From Bradyrhizobium elkanii WSM2783 (GTDB lineage: Bacteria; Pseudomonadota; Alphaproteobacteria; Rhizobiales; Xanthobacteraceae), in NCBI RefSeq assembly GCF_000472865.1, contig NZ_AXAP01000016.1, positions 62,609-126,608 on the forward strand: a DNA stretch of 64,000 bases, in the 5' to 3' direction. This document shows positions 44,106 to 52,504 of the stretch, piece by piece. The translations under genes were made by a program, and so were the position numbers. Positions within the stretch are counted from its first letter, which is position 1. Each line of letters begins with the position of its first letter. The notes beneath the pieces were generated by a model. It did no database searches, was not told the DNA's origin, and saw nothing but the letters and a program-made list of their open reading frames with translations.

Positions 44106-44456
44106 AGAGGCATTCCCAGCCAGATTCGGACGGGCGAGAGAGTTAGGCGGATTGTCGTCATTTTGATGGCGCTTGTCACGGTGGAACCGTGCGTCCACAG
44201 GGTGTGGGCGAGGTCTCATAGCGCATCTGGTCACGTCTGGCTTCGACTAAAATTTTCTAGGAATTTCAAGGCGAAGGACAGCATGCAAGCTGGGGGCGTT
44301 CGTCGCAGGCGAGGCTGCCGCCTCGATTTACATAGCGGGCTTGGCTCCGGATGGAACCCGCACGACCGCGACGAGGAAGCCGCTTACCTCGCCCGGCCGC
44401 CACCGCCTTTGCCCGGCCAGGATGCGGAAGCACAGCGGCGTCAGCTCGCAACGTTC
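44106..44456. other. Gap upstream of the exported protein gene
   Basis: No gene was recognised in about 350 bases. Short frames on both strands (for example 44163-44489 plus) lack domain features and overlap the chemoreceptor end. Confidence 0.4.
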
Positions 44457-45806
44457 TCAGGCGGCCTTCACGGTCGCGAGGAATTTTGACACTTCATTGC
44501 GCAGCAGCTCCGATTGCCGCGACAATTCGCCCGCCGCATCAAGCACGTTCGATGCGCTGCCGCCGCTCTCCTTGGCGGCATGCATGACATCCTCGATGTT
44601 CTCAGACACGTCCCTGGTACCGACCGCCGCCTGCTGGATGTTGCGCGAGATCTCGCTGGTGGCGGCGTCCTGCTGCTCGACGGCGGAGGCGATTGCGTTC
44701 GACACTTCGCCCATCGAGCGGATCACGCCGACGATATCACCGATGGCGCTGGTCGACTCCGTGGTCGATTGCTGCATGTCGCCGATCTGCGCGGCGATGT
44801 CGGCGGTCGCCTTGGTGGTCTGCTCGGCAAGCGACTTGACCTCCTGCGCGACCACGGCAAAGCCGCGCCCGGCGTCGCCGGCACGCGCCGCCTCGATGGT
44901 GGCGTTGAGCGCGAGCAGGTTGGTCTGGCCGGCAATGTCGGTGATGAGACCGACGATGGTGCCGATCTGCTGCGCGGCGGCCGAGAGTTTCTGCATCTTG
45001 TCGCCGGCGGCATTGATTGCCGCGGTCGCCTCCGTCGCGATCCGGGCCGAATCGGTGACGCGTTCGCCGATCTCGCGGATCGAACCGGTGAGTTGCTCGA
45101 CCGCGGCGGCGACTGCGTTGACATTCGTGGTAGCCTCGCGCGAAGCGACCGTGACCAGGCCGGACTTCGCCGAGGTGCGATCGGTCGCGCCTTGCAGCGA
45201 TTGCGCCGACGCCTGCAACTCGGTGGATGCGGAGGCGACGATGTCGACGACACCGCCGATCGCGCCCTCGAAATCCGTCGCCAGTCGGTCCAGCGTCTGG
45301 CGCCGGTCGCGGCGTTCGGCCTCGGTGTAGACGGCGAGCGCAATGTCCATGTCGAGCAGTGCCGCGTTGACGATCGCGCGCTGCATCGCGGCCTGCCTCG
45401 CCGCCGAGCCGCGACTCAGCATGCGCGTCGGCATGCGGATCGCGACCTCGCTCACGAGATCTGACAACAGCGCATTGTAGCCGCCGATGTACCAACCCGG
45501 CTCGAGCCCGAGCTTGTTGTGAATCTCGCCGATCCGCGCCACGGATGCTTCGTAGTCGGCGTCAAAGCGCCCCTCCAGGATGATGGACCAGTGCTTCATC
45601 TGCATCTGCTTGGCATGCATCATGTGCTCGCGGCTGCGGAAGAATCGCGCGGTCTCTGCGAAGCGACTGACGTGATCGTAGAAGCGGTCAAGGATCCCGG
45701 GCAGCGCATCGATGACGAGGCTGCGCGCCTCGCGCAACAGCGCAGTGGTCTTCTGGTCGATGCGATGGAAGGCGAGACGGGTGGCAAGGCTGCCGGCGCT
45801 GTTCAC
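44457..45806 (-). CDS. Globin-coupled methyl-accepting chemotaxis protein (HemAT-like)
   Basis: 449 residues, soluble. Residues 1-170 are a protoglobin-type sensor with the proximal haem His96 in RIGEIHNKLGLEPGWYIGGYN. A short linker leads to the signalling domain with the hairpin tip QTNLLALNATIEAARAGDAG, followed by FAVVAQEVKSLAEQT. There are no membrane segments. Such proteins bind oxygen and steer aerotaxis or control other outputs. No che genes are adjacent. An FNR/FixK-type box lies 85-98 bases upstream of the start. Confidence 0.92.
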   Translation of the reverse strand: MNSAGSLATRLAFHRIDQKTTALLREARSLVIDALPGILDRFYDHVSRFAETARFFRSREHMMHAKQMQMKHWSIILEGRFDADYEASVARIGEIHNKLGLEPGWYIGGYNALLSDLVSEVAIRMPTRMLSRGSAARQAAMQRAIVNAALLDMDIALAVYTEAERRDRRQTLDRLATDFEGAIGGVVDIVASASTELQASAQSLQGATDRTSAKSGLVTVASREATTNVNAVAAAVEQLTGSIREIGERVTDSARIATEATAAINAAGDKMQKLSAAAQQIGTIVGLITDIAGQTNLLALNATIEAARAGDAGRGFAVVAQEVKSLAEQTTKATADIAAQIGDMQQSTTESTSAIGDIVGVIRSMGEVSNAIASAVEQQDAATSEISRNIQQAAVGTRDVSENIEDVMHAAKESGGSASNVLDAAGELSRQSELLRNEVSKFLATVKAA

Positions 45807-46105
45807 AGAGTGCTCCGGATGGGGAAGGAGTAAGGTGGGACGGCCGAAAGCGGCCGCTCTGGATTTTCACGTGATTCGCGGCCGATGACCTTGATCTTGC
45901 TCAAGCAAGGCTTGTCAGCCGGTTAACTTGTTGTTCACATCTGGGGTGCGCGTATTCGCGGAAGCAGCCCTTCGATCAGGCGCCGACAGCGCGCCGGAAC
46001 CCTGTCTCACGCGGATCATCCGCGAGCGGCGCCGACCGCTGCGGAGTCTGGCGATCGGCCTTTCAGTCTGCTATGAGGTGCCGAAACTCCGAGAGAGGGG
46101 TTCGC
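45807..46105. other. Upstream region of the chemoreceptor gene
   Basis: No gene was recognised. It contains the FNR/FixK-type box at 45891-45904; nothing else of note was seen up to the tRNA. Confidence 0.45.
45891..45904. promoter_or_regulatory. FNR/FixK-type box before the globin-coupled chemoreceptor
   Basis: TTGA-TCTTGC-TCAA matches the FNR/FixK consensus TTGA-N6-TCAA exactly. Its centre is about 91 bases before the ATG at 45806, so a site at -41.5 would place the transcript start near 45856, a normal leader length. FixK2-type control by low oxygen fits an oxygen-sensing chemoreceptor. Confidence 0.6.
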
Positions 46106-46182
<77 letters not shown>

Positions 46183-46353
46183 TTCTTGCCGATGCAGGAA
46201 ATCCAATAAAGACTGCGGCTTCCTCGACGTACGCGCTTCGTTCCGAGGCCATTGACGGGCACTCATCGAGATCAAGCATGTGTACCAGAATTGCGGAGTG
46301 ATCGCGCGGTGATCGGATCCGTGTCCACTCCTGGCATTACCGTCGTCGCCAAC

Positions 46354-47283
46354 TTAGAGCGTGCCGGTTCTAGACGAAACGGAATCACCCTCGATCTTGA
46401 GCTTGGTTTCCATGAAATCCAGGAAAGCCCGTAATCGTCTGGATTCCTTTCGCTTCCCCAGGAAGGTCGCGCTAACTTGCAGCGACGGGCTCTCCCAATC
46501 GGTAAGAACTCGCACGAGTCTCTTCGCTCTTATGTCGTTCTGACACATGATGTTCGGCAGAATACCCAGTCCCACGCCGCCGATTACGAGTTCTCGCGCA
46601 ACGCCGATGTGATTTACCGATATGCGTCCCACGACGTCGATCACCTTGACGCCGAGGCTGCTCCGGAAAGTCCAGACCCCTTCGGCGCGTTGATGCTCGG
46701 TTACGACGCAGTCGAAATGTTCGAAGTCGTCGACACTCGATGGTACGCCCCTACGTTCGAGGAATGCCGGGCTGGCATATACGCCTCGAGTTATGCTCGC
46801 GAGATGGCGCACGCCCCCGTGGGCTTCCGGCAACGTCCCCAATTGCACGGCGACGTCGTAAGATTCGACCGAAACATCAACCCAGCGGCTGTTCGTATCG
46901 ATAGCCAGATGTATGTCGGGATAGTTTACGGCGAATGCGGCAATCGCGCTGCTTAGCCATCCCGTTCCAAAGTCTACAGGCATGCTGACGCGCAGCATTC
47001 CACGCAATTCCGTTTGCATCCGGGCAGTACCCAGTCCTGCCTCGTCGATCTCGGCGGCGATCCGTTCGCAGTGCTCGTACAGGGCTTGTCCGATGTCGGT
47101 CAGGGAAAGTTTGCGGCCGCCTTTCTTGAAGAGCACGGCGCTCAGTTGGTCCTCCAGGAACATCAGCTTGCGGCTGATGGTGGATTTGGGGATGTCCAAC
47201 TTCTTCGACGCGCCGCTAATGCTCCTTGCATTGACGACCTCAAAAAACAGAAGCAGCGCGTTCAGATCCAATTTTCTTGCCAC
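46354..47283 (-). CDS. LysR-family transcriptional regulator
   Basis: 309 residues. The N-terminal winged helix reads LNALLLFFEVVNARSISGASKKLDIPKSTISRKLMFLEDQL, standard for LysR, followed by a co-inducer domain (MPVDFGTGWLSSAIAAF, GILPNIMCQND). It is divergent from the ABC importer genes and most likely controls them in response to the imported compound. A T-N11-A palindrome stands 26 bases upstream of its start, where autoregulation sites usually lie. Confidence 0.92.
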   Translation of the reverse strand: MARKLDLNALLLFFEVVNARSISGASKKLDIPKSTISRKLMFLEDQLSAVLFKKGGRKLSLTDIGQALYEHCERIAAEIDEAGLGTARMQTELRGMLRVSMPVDFGTGWLSSAIAAFAVNYPDIHLAIDTNSRWVDVSVESYDVAVQLGTLPEAHGGVRHLASITRGVYASPAFLERRGVPSSVDDFEHFDCVVTEHQRAEGVWTFRSSLGVKVIDVVGRISVNHIGVARELVIGGVGLGILPNIMCQNDIRAKRLVRVLTDWESPSLQVSATFLGKRKESRRLRAFLDFMETKLKIEGDSVSSRTGTL

Positions 47284-47308
47284 GCCGACCTCCGGGCTCG
47301 CTCTACTC

Positions 47309-47324
47309 GTCCCATTTATGGAAC
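47309..47324. promoter_or_regulatory. Candidate LysR-type binding site
   Basis: GTCCCAT and ATGGAAC form an inverted repeat with one mismatch around TT, and T47310/A47322 give the T-N11-A spacing. It lies in the divergent region between the LysR gene and the importer operon. Confidence 0.5.
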
Positions 47325-47469
47325 GAAGGGGAAGCGAAAATGCGCTATCGTTCCGACTTTGGCAAGTTTAGGCTTCTTTCAACAGCGGAATTGCGGACTT
47401 TTCTCCTCACGCCCCTCGGCGTCGAGGCCGGAAAAGAATGAACGCGGGCGCGGTACGGGGGAGGAACGA

Positions 47470-48456
47470 ATGATCCAGTTGACCAGGCGGAAGCTGCTCG
47501 CGTTGTCGGTGGCGTCGGTTTCCGCACCGGCGATTATCCGCAATGCGCTCGCAGCCTCGGACATCAATGTCCGCTGGGCATCGCTGCAACCCGGATTTAC
47601 GGTGCTGCCCGTCCAATACATTCTCGCCAATCATCTCGGGCGCAAGAACGGAATCATTCTCCCCGATCCGTCGCCGTATACGGCCGTTTCGACCTACTAC
47701 AACGACTTCACTGCGGGAAATTACGACATCTGCATCGGAAGCTGGGACACCTTCGCTGCCCGTTATCAGGCGGGCGTCCCTCTCAAGTACGTCTGTTCGA
47801 TCACCGATGCGAACATGATCGCGATGCTCGCGCCGAAGGGCGGCGTCGAGGACGTCTCCAAACTGAAGGGCAAGACGATCGCGGCGTTACAGTCGACAGG
47901 CACCTACCGTATCGTGAGAGCATTGATAAAGGTGGCGTTCGGCTTCGATATGGAAAAGGACGCGACGATTCAGAACGTCGACAATCCGGCCGCGTCCGTA
48001 TCTTTACTTATGGCCGATCGTGCCGATGCCGCCATATCATGGGAGCCCAATATCACGACCGGCCTGATAAGGAAGCCCGACTTGCGCGTGCTCCTGAAGG
48101 CCGGAGATGTGTACAAGAAAATATCGGGGGGCATTGAATTACCTTACTTCGGTGTCGCGATCCGTAAAGAACTGGCCGACGCCAATCCCGGGATAGCTGC
48201 GAAGATCAGCAAGATGTTCGAGGACTGCCTCTCGGGAATCAACGCCGACACGACGAAGGCGGCCGATCTCTTCGGCAGCAAAACCGGAATTCAGATCGAT
48301 GTCCTGAAGGAGGCGATGAGTTCTCGCCGACTGGAGTTCGGCTATCGTCCCATGAGCGACGAGCTTTCCAGGTCGGCCGTCATGATCGCAAGCGATTTTC
48401 TCGCCAGCAACGGCCTGTTGAGCAAGCCGATCGACGAAAACTTCTTCGCCGTTTGA
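47470..48456 (+). CDS. ABC substrate-binding protein (NMT1/TauA/SsuA-like)
   Basis: 328 residues. The start MIQLTRRKLLALSVASVS is a Tat-like signal ending near RNALAASD. The mature part (VRWASLQPGFTVLPVQYILANHL, AVSTYYNDFTAGNYDICIGSWD, LKGKTIAALQSTGTYRIVRA) matches the NMT1/nitrate-sulfonate binding-protein fold. ATG 47470 follows GAGGAAC; the open frame upstream to 47014 is a shadow of the regulator. It is the first of three importer genes; ligand unknown, but the downstream enzymes point to a carboxylic acid. Confidence 0.9.
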   Translation: MIQLTRRKLLALSVASVSAPAIIRNALAASDINVRWASLQPGFTVLPVQYILANHLGRKNGIILPDPSPYTAVSTYYNDFTAGNYDICIGSWDTFAARYQAGVPLKYVCSITDANMIAMLAPKGGVEDVSKLKGKTIAALQSTGTYRIVRALIKVAFGFDMEKDATIQNVDNPAASVSLLMADRADAAISWEPNITTGLIRKPDLRVLLKAGDVYKKISGGIELPYFGVAIRKELADANPGIAAKISKMFEDCLSGINADTTKAADLFGSKTGIQIDVLKEAMSSRRLEFGYRPMSDELSRSAVMIASDFLASNGLLSKPIDENFFAV

Positions 48457-48461
48457 CGCAC

Positions 48462-49331
48462 ATGCCGGAAAAGCAGATGTCTATCTCAGCCGCCGCCGGG
48501 CAATCGCGAATTCAATCTGGAGATGCAGCCAAGATCGCCAAGCCGCTTGCTGGCTTTGCCGGGGCTTGGCCCAACGCCGAAAGTCGACGGGATATCGTCG
48601 CAACCGTCGTCGTGGTCGTCCTGCTTCTTGCGGCAATGGAAGTAACCAGCCGTTTCGTTCCGGACTACATAATGCCTTCGCCGGTCGCCGTCTGGAATGC
48701 CGCGCGCGAACTGTTCTTCACCGACCCATACCATGTGGCGGTAACACTCGTCCGCCTCGCTATTTCGGTTACGATCGCAATGACGGTAGGCGTTCTCATC
48801 GGACTTGCGATGGGAATGTTCACTCATTTGCGGGCCTATCTCAAAGCTGTTGTCGTCATCGATACCGGCATTCCCGCGCTTTCCTGGATGTTGATCGCCG
48901 TGTTCTGGTTCAAGAACCCAGAGGCACGCATATTCTTCATCCTGCTGGTTATCTTGCTGCCATTCTATGCCCTCAACGTCTACGAAGGGGTGCGAGCGCT
49001 ACCCAAGGAGCTCGTCGATATGATCGAGAGCTTTCGGCCCTCGCGGTGGCAGGTGCTCCGCTATCTCATTCTGCCGCACATCGTTGCCTACGTTTTCCTG
49101 ACGACCAAATCCGTCATCGGATACGCGATACGAATGGTGATATTCGCGGAGCTCGTAGCGTCGGCGATCGGCATCGGCGCGCGGATGAATCTTGCTCAAT
49201 CGACGTTTCGGATCGACCAGGTCCTGGCGTGGACTTTCTTCCTCGTAATCCTCAATGTGGCGCTGCAGGCATTCGTGAATGGCTTGGAAAAGCTATTCCT
49301 GAAGTGGCGCGCGGAGGCGACCGTAAGATGA
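48462..49331 (+). CDS. ABC permease (BPD type 1)
   Basis: 289 residues with six membrane helices. The coupling loop that docks the ATPase reads ALPKELVDMIESFRPSRWQVLRYLILPHIV, the EAA-type motif. Family: SsuC/TauC-like. The start is uncertain: ATG 48462 is used, TTG 48453 overlaps the preceding stop, and ATG 48477 has a weak site. The gene overlaps the ATPase gene by four bases. Confidence 0.9.
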   Translation: MPEKQMSISAAAGQSRIQSGDAAKIAKPLAGFAGAWPNAESRRDIVATVVVVVLLLAAMEVTSRFVPDYIMPSPVAVWNAARELFFTDPYHVAVTLVRLAISVTIAMTVGVLIGLAMGMFTHLRAYLKAVVVIDTGIPALSWMLIAVFWFKNPEARIFFILLVILLPFYALNVYEGVRALPKELVDMIESFRPSRWQVLRYLILPHIVAYVFLTTKSVIGYAIRMVIFAELVASAIGIGARMNLAQSTFRIDQVLAWTFFLVILNVALQAFVNGLEKLFLKWRAEATVR

Positions 49332-50089
49332 CCGAAGAGAACATCATCGAACTGCGCGAAGTGTCAAAGACTTTCGGAAGCTACCTCGCCGTCGACAACC
49401 TGTCTCTGAACGTCAGGCGAGGAGAAATCGTCGTTCTTCTTGGGCAGACAGGCGCGGGAAAGAGCACGGTGTTGAATCTCATCATGGGAACGACCTGTCC
49501 GAACAAAGGACAGATCAGAGTGGCGGGGTTCGATCCCTACGCGTCCTTCAAGGCGCTGAAAGGGCGTCTTTCCGTCAGCTTTCAAACCGACCGTCTCTTG
49601 CCCTGGCGCACGGCTCTCGAAAACGTCGAACTTGGATTGCTCATCCTGGGAAGACCCAAGAATGAAGCCAGAAGAAGCGCGCGGGAATGGCTGGGACGAG
49701 TGCGTCTGGACGGGGCGGACAACAAGTATGTTCACGAGCTTTCCGGCGGCATGCGCCAGCGCGTATCTCTTGCCAGAGCGCTCGCGATAGATCCTGAGAT
49801 CATATTCCTGGACGAGTCCTTCAGTCAGCTCGATCACGTTACCTCGAAAACCCTTCGCGGCGACTTCCTGCAGATTGCAAGGGAATTTCGGAAGACGTGT
49901 CTACTCATCACGCACAGGATCGATGATGCGCTCGAGATGGCCGATCGCGCGCTCGTGCTCAGCCCACCCGCCAGAGTGGCTCTAGAGGTGCGCATAGACG
50001 ATCAGGCCAGGTCGAGCTCGCGCGCGATGGCCGATCTGCACGCTCAGATAGCGTCCGCGATGGGCGCGGAACGATCAACCGACCATTGA
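49328..50089 (+). CDS. ABC transporter ATP-binding protein
   Basis: 253 residues. Walker A GQTGAGKST, signature LSGGMRQRVSLARAL, Walker B EIIFLDESFSQLD and the switch His in LLITHRIDDALEMADR are all intact. It is SsuB/TauB-like. ATG 49328 overlaps the permease stop. The gene uses AGA and GGA codons freely, as does the rest of this operon. Confidence 0.93.
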   Translation: MTEENIIELREVSKTFGSYLAVDNLSLNVRRGEIVVLLGQTGAGKSTVLNLIMGTTCPNKGQIRVAGFDPYASFKALKGRLSVSFQTDRLLPWRTALENVELGLLILGRPKNEARRSAREWLGRVRLDGADNKYVHELSGGMRQRVSLARALAIDPEIIFLDESFSQLDHVTSKTLRGDFLQIAREFRKTCLLITHRIDDALEMADRALVLSPPARVALEVRIDDQARSSSRAMADLHAQIASAMGAERSTDH

Positions 50090-50106
50090 ACCATCGGAGA
50101 CCAAGA

Positions 50107-50901
50107 ATGAGCTACCAGGACGTGATCCTGAACCGGGAAAAAGGCTGGGTCGAAATCACGATCAACCGACCGGAAAAGCTGAACTCACTTCGCGAGCAGA
50201 CCGCTGAGGAAATCCTCGGAATTCTCAATGAAGTCGAGCACCAGAGGGACGTGAGGGCAGTTATCCTTCTCGGTAGTGACAAGGCCTTCTGCACCGGCAT
50301 CGACACCAGCGAATTCCAGATCACGGAGAACGGCTATTTCGACTTCTACCGCTTTCGGAAGCGAGCGCGGAAGGTGAACCGGCTGTTCAAGGATATCGGC
50401 GGCTTCACCAAGCCTCTGATCACCGCAATCGAGGGATTCGCTTTGGGAGGAGGTCTCGAACTGGCCCTGGTCGGAGACATCATCGTCGCGGGCGCAAGCG
50501 CGAAATTCGGCCTGCCGGAGATCAAGCTCGGGATGATGCCAGGCGGCGGCGGCACCCAAACCCTACCCCGACTGATCGGAAAACCTCTCGCGAAGGAGTT
50601 GATGTGGACCGGTCGACGGATCTCCGCGGCAGAGGCCGAGCGCTATCGGATCGTCAGCCATGTAACCGATCAGGGCAAGGCGCTCGACAAGGCCAGGGAG
50701 ATCGCCAAGAGCATCAGCGAGAACGCGCCTATTCCGGTCATGATGACGAAGGCCGTTATTGACCGCGGCGTGGATATGTCGCTTGCCGACGGCTTCGACG
50801 CCGAGGGCGACGCATCCTTTCTTCTGTATTTCACAAAGGATCGCGACGAAGGCCTGAAGGCCTTCCGGGAGAAGCGGTCCCCCGAATTCCGCGGAGAGTG
50901 A
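50107..50901 (+). CDS. Enoyl-CoA hydratase
   Basis: 264 residues with both hydratase Glu residues: GFALGGGLELALVGD and SAKFGLPEIKLGMMPGGGGTQTLPRLIG, plus LGSDKAFCTGIDTSEFQ for the oxyanion hole. It should add water to a 2-enoyl-CoA. ATG 50107 has GGAGACC upstream. Two bases separate it from the thiolase-like gene, so it is part of the same transcript as the importer. Confidence 0.9.
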   Translation: MSYQDVILNREKGWVEITINRPEKLNSLREQTAEEILGILNEVEHQRDVRAVILLGSDKAFCTGIDTSEFQITENGYFDFYRFRKRARKVNRLFKDIGGFTKPLITAIEGFALGGGLELALVGDIIVAGASAKFGLPEIKLGMMPGGGGTQTLPRLIGKPLAKELMWTGRRISAAEAERYRIVSHVTDQGKALDKAREIAKSISENAPIPVMMTKAVIDRGVDMSLADGFDAEGDASFLLYFTKDRDEGLKAFREKRSPEFRGE

Positions 50902-50903
50902 CC

Positions 50904-52076
50904 ATGTCAGGAAAGAAGCGTGATATCGTAATCGCCGGCTATTCCGAGACCGCAATCGACTTCAAGAGCGGTCGAAGCGCATTCGATCTAGGAGGTGAGG
51001 CGCTGGCAAAATTGCTTGCGGCTACCGGCATTCCGAAGGACGCGATCGACGGCCTCTCAGTGACAGCTCCGCTAAGCGAATGTCCGAATCCGTTCTTCGC
51101 CGTCTACATGACCGAAGCCCTCGGCATCACGCCGACGTGGCTCAACTACGGAGGGACCGGAGGGTGTTCCGCTACCGGCGGCGTGGCTCGTGCCGCATCG
51201 GCCATTCGCGATGGGTACTGCGAGGTGGCCGTCGTCCTGTCGGCGGACGCGCCGAGCACCGCCTGGCGGGCGAACTACGGAGCTTATCGTTCCGAATTTC
51301 AGGACCCGCCCGGTGTTCAAGGTCCTCCTGCGACGTTCGGGCTTCTCATGAGCCGATACAACCATCAGTTTGGGATCAAGCCCGAGGCACTGGGAAAGAT
51401 CGCCATCACGCAACGCGAGCACGCGCTGCATAACGACAACGCGTACACGAAGTTCAAGACACCGATCACGATGGCCGACTACGAGAAGTCGCGCGTCATC
51501 GCGGATCCGCTTCGCCTCCTCGATTGCGTCATGTTCTGCGATGGCGCGAACGCCTTCCTCGTGACGACCGAGAAGAAGGCGCGGGAGCTCGGAATCACGA
51601 AGATGGTCTATCCGACAGCATATGCCGAGGTGACGAACTTCAACGGAAGCGATCCGCTCGCGGACATAACAGAGACAGGGTTCTCGAAGATCGCGCCGAT
51701 CGTGTACGGACAATCGGGGCTCGCTCCGAAAGACATCCGGATGTTCCAGCCCTACGACGATTTCACGATCGCGGTCATGATGAAGTTCGAGGATTTCGGC
51801 TTCTGCAAACGAGGGCAGGGCAGCGAGTTCACCCTCGACACCGATCTTTCCCACAAGGGGACCCTGCCTCTTAACACCGGCGGAGGCCAAATCTCCGCGG
51901 GGCAGCCGGGATTGGCCAGCGGCGGCCTCAACCTGGCCGAAGCGGTACGTCAAATGTTCGGCGAGGGCGAGGGTCGGCAAGTACCGGATCCGAGGAACGC
52001 ACTCGTGACGGGTATCGGCGTAATTCCCTACGCGCGCAACTGGGGTACCAGCGCCGCGATGATTCTGGAGGCATGA
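50904..52076 (+). CDS. Thiolase-like protein (Ltp2/lipid-transfer type)
   Basis: 390 residues of the thiolase superfamily. A Cys (Cys88) lies in NYGGTGGCSATGGVARAASA at the place of the thiolase nucleophile. The second signature is GGGQISAGQPGLASGGLNLAE, in which the usual His of GHP is replaced by Gln. Sequences of this type pair with DUF35 proteins, and in steroid degradation such a pair (Ltp2 with a DUF35 partner) works as a retro-aldolase. The next gene is a DUF35 protein overlapping by four bases. Aldolase rather than thiolysis activity is therefore the working inference. Confidence 0.85.
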   Translation: MSGKKRDIVIAGYSETAIDFKSGRSAFDLGGEALAKLLAATGIPKDAIDGLSVTAPLSECPNPFFAVYMTEALGITPTWLNYGGTGGCSATGGVARAASAIRDGYCEVAVVLSADAPSTAWRANYGAYRSEFQDPPGVQGPPATFGLLMSRYNHQFGIKPEALGKIAITQREHALHNDNAYTKFKTPITMADYEKSRVIADPLRLLDCVMFCDGANAFLVTTEKKARELGITKMVYPTAYAEVTNFNGSDPLADITETGFSKIAPIVYGQSGLAPKDIRMFQPYDDFTIAVMMKFEDFGFCKRGQGSEFTLDTDLSHKGTLPLNTGGGQISAGQPGLASGGLNLAEAVRQMFGEGEGRQVPDPRNALVTGIGVIPYARNWGTSAAMILEA

Positions 52077-52495
52077 AGATGGCTGACGAAAAGACCGGAC
52101 GTCCCGTCCCGAAACCGTCGATCTACGTTGATACCAAGCCCTTCTGGGAGGGGGCGAAGGCCGGCAAGCTGATGCTGCAGTATTGCAAGGACACCGGGCG
52201 GTTTCAGCACTATCCGCGCCCGGTGAGCATTTTCACGGGCAGCCGGAATCTCGAATGGCGCGAAGTGTCGGGCAAGGGTACGATCTACGCGTGCACCGTC
52301 ATTCGCGTGCCCGGTCCCGGTCTGGAGGGGCGCCTTCCTCTTTCCGTCGCGACGGTTGAGCTCGACGAAGGCGTACGGATCCTCGGCAACATCCTGAACA
52401 GGGATCCCAATACAGTCGCCATCGGTCAACGCGTAGAGGTCGCTTGGGATCGGATTTCCGACGACGTTCAATACCCGGCCTTCGACGTCGTTTAA
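52073..52495 (+). CDS. DUF35 OB-fold partner protein with degenerate zinc ribbon
   Basis: 140 residues. The N-terminal helix KPFWEGAKAGKLMLQYCKDTG leads into the place of the rubredoxin-like zinc ribbon, and GKGTIYACTVIRVPGPG starts the OB fold. Only Cys38 and Cys74 exist, so the four-Cys zinc site typical of the family is missing. DUF35 proteins bind and steer thiolase-like partners. Its ATG overlaps the thiolase-like stop. Confidence 0.88.
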   Translation: MKMADEKTGRPVPKPSIYVDTKPFWEGAKAGKLMLQYCKDTGRFQHYPRPVSIFTGSRNLEWREVSGKGTIYACTVIRVPGPGLEGRLPLSVATVELDEGVRILGNILNRDPNTVAIGQRVEVAWDRISDDVQYPAFDVV

Positions 52496-52504
52496 GGAGC
52501 GGAC

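Noticed and set aside
46183..46353. Attachment-site repeat after the tRNA
   Set aside because: No copy of the tRNA 3' end was found downstream or near 54.2 kb by eye, and no integrase gene exists in the window.
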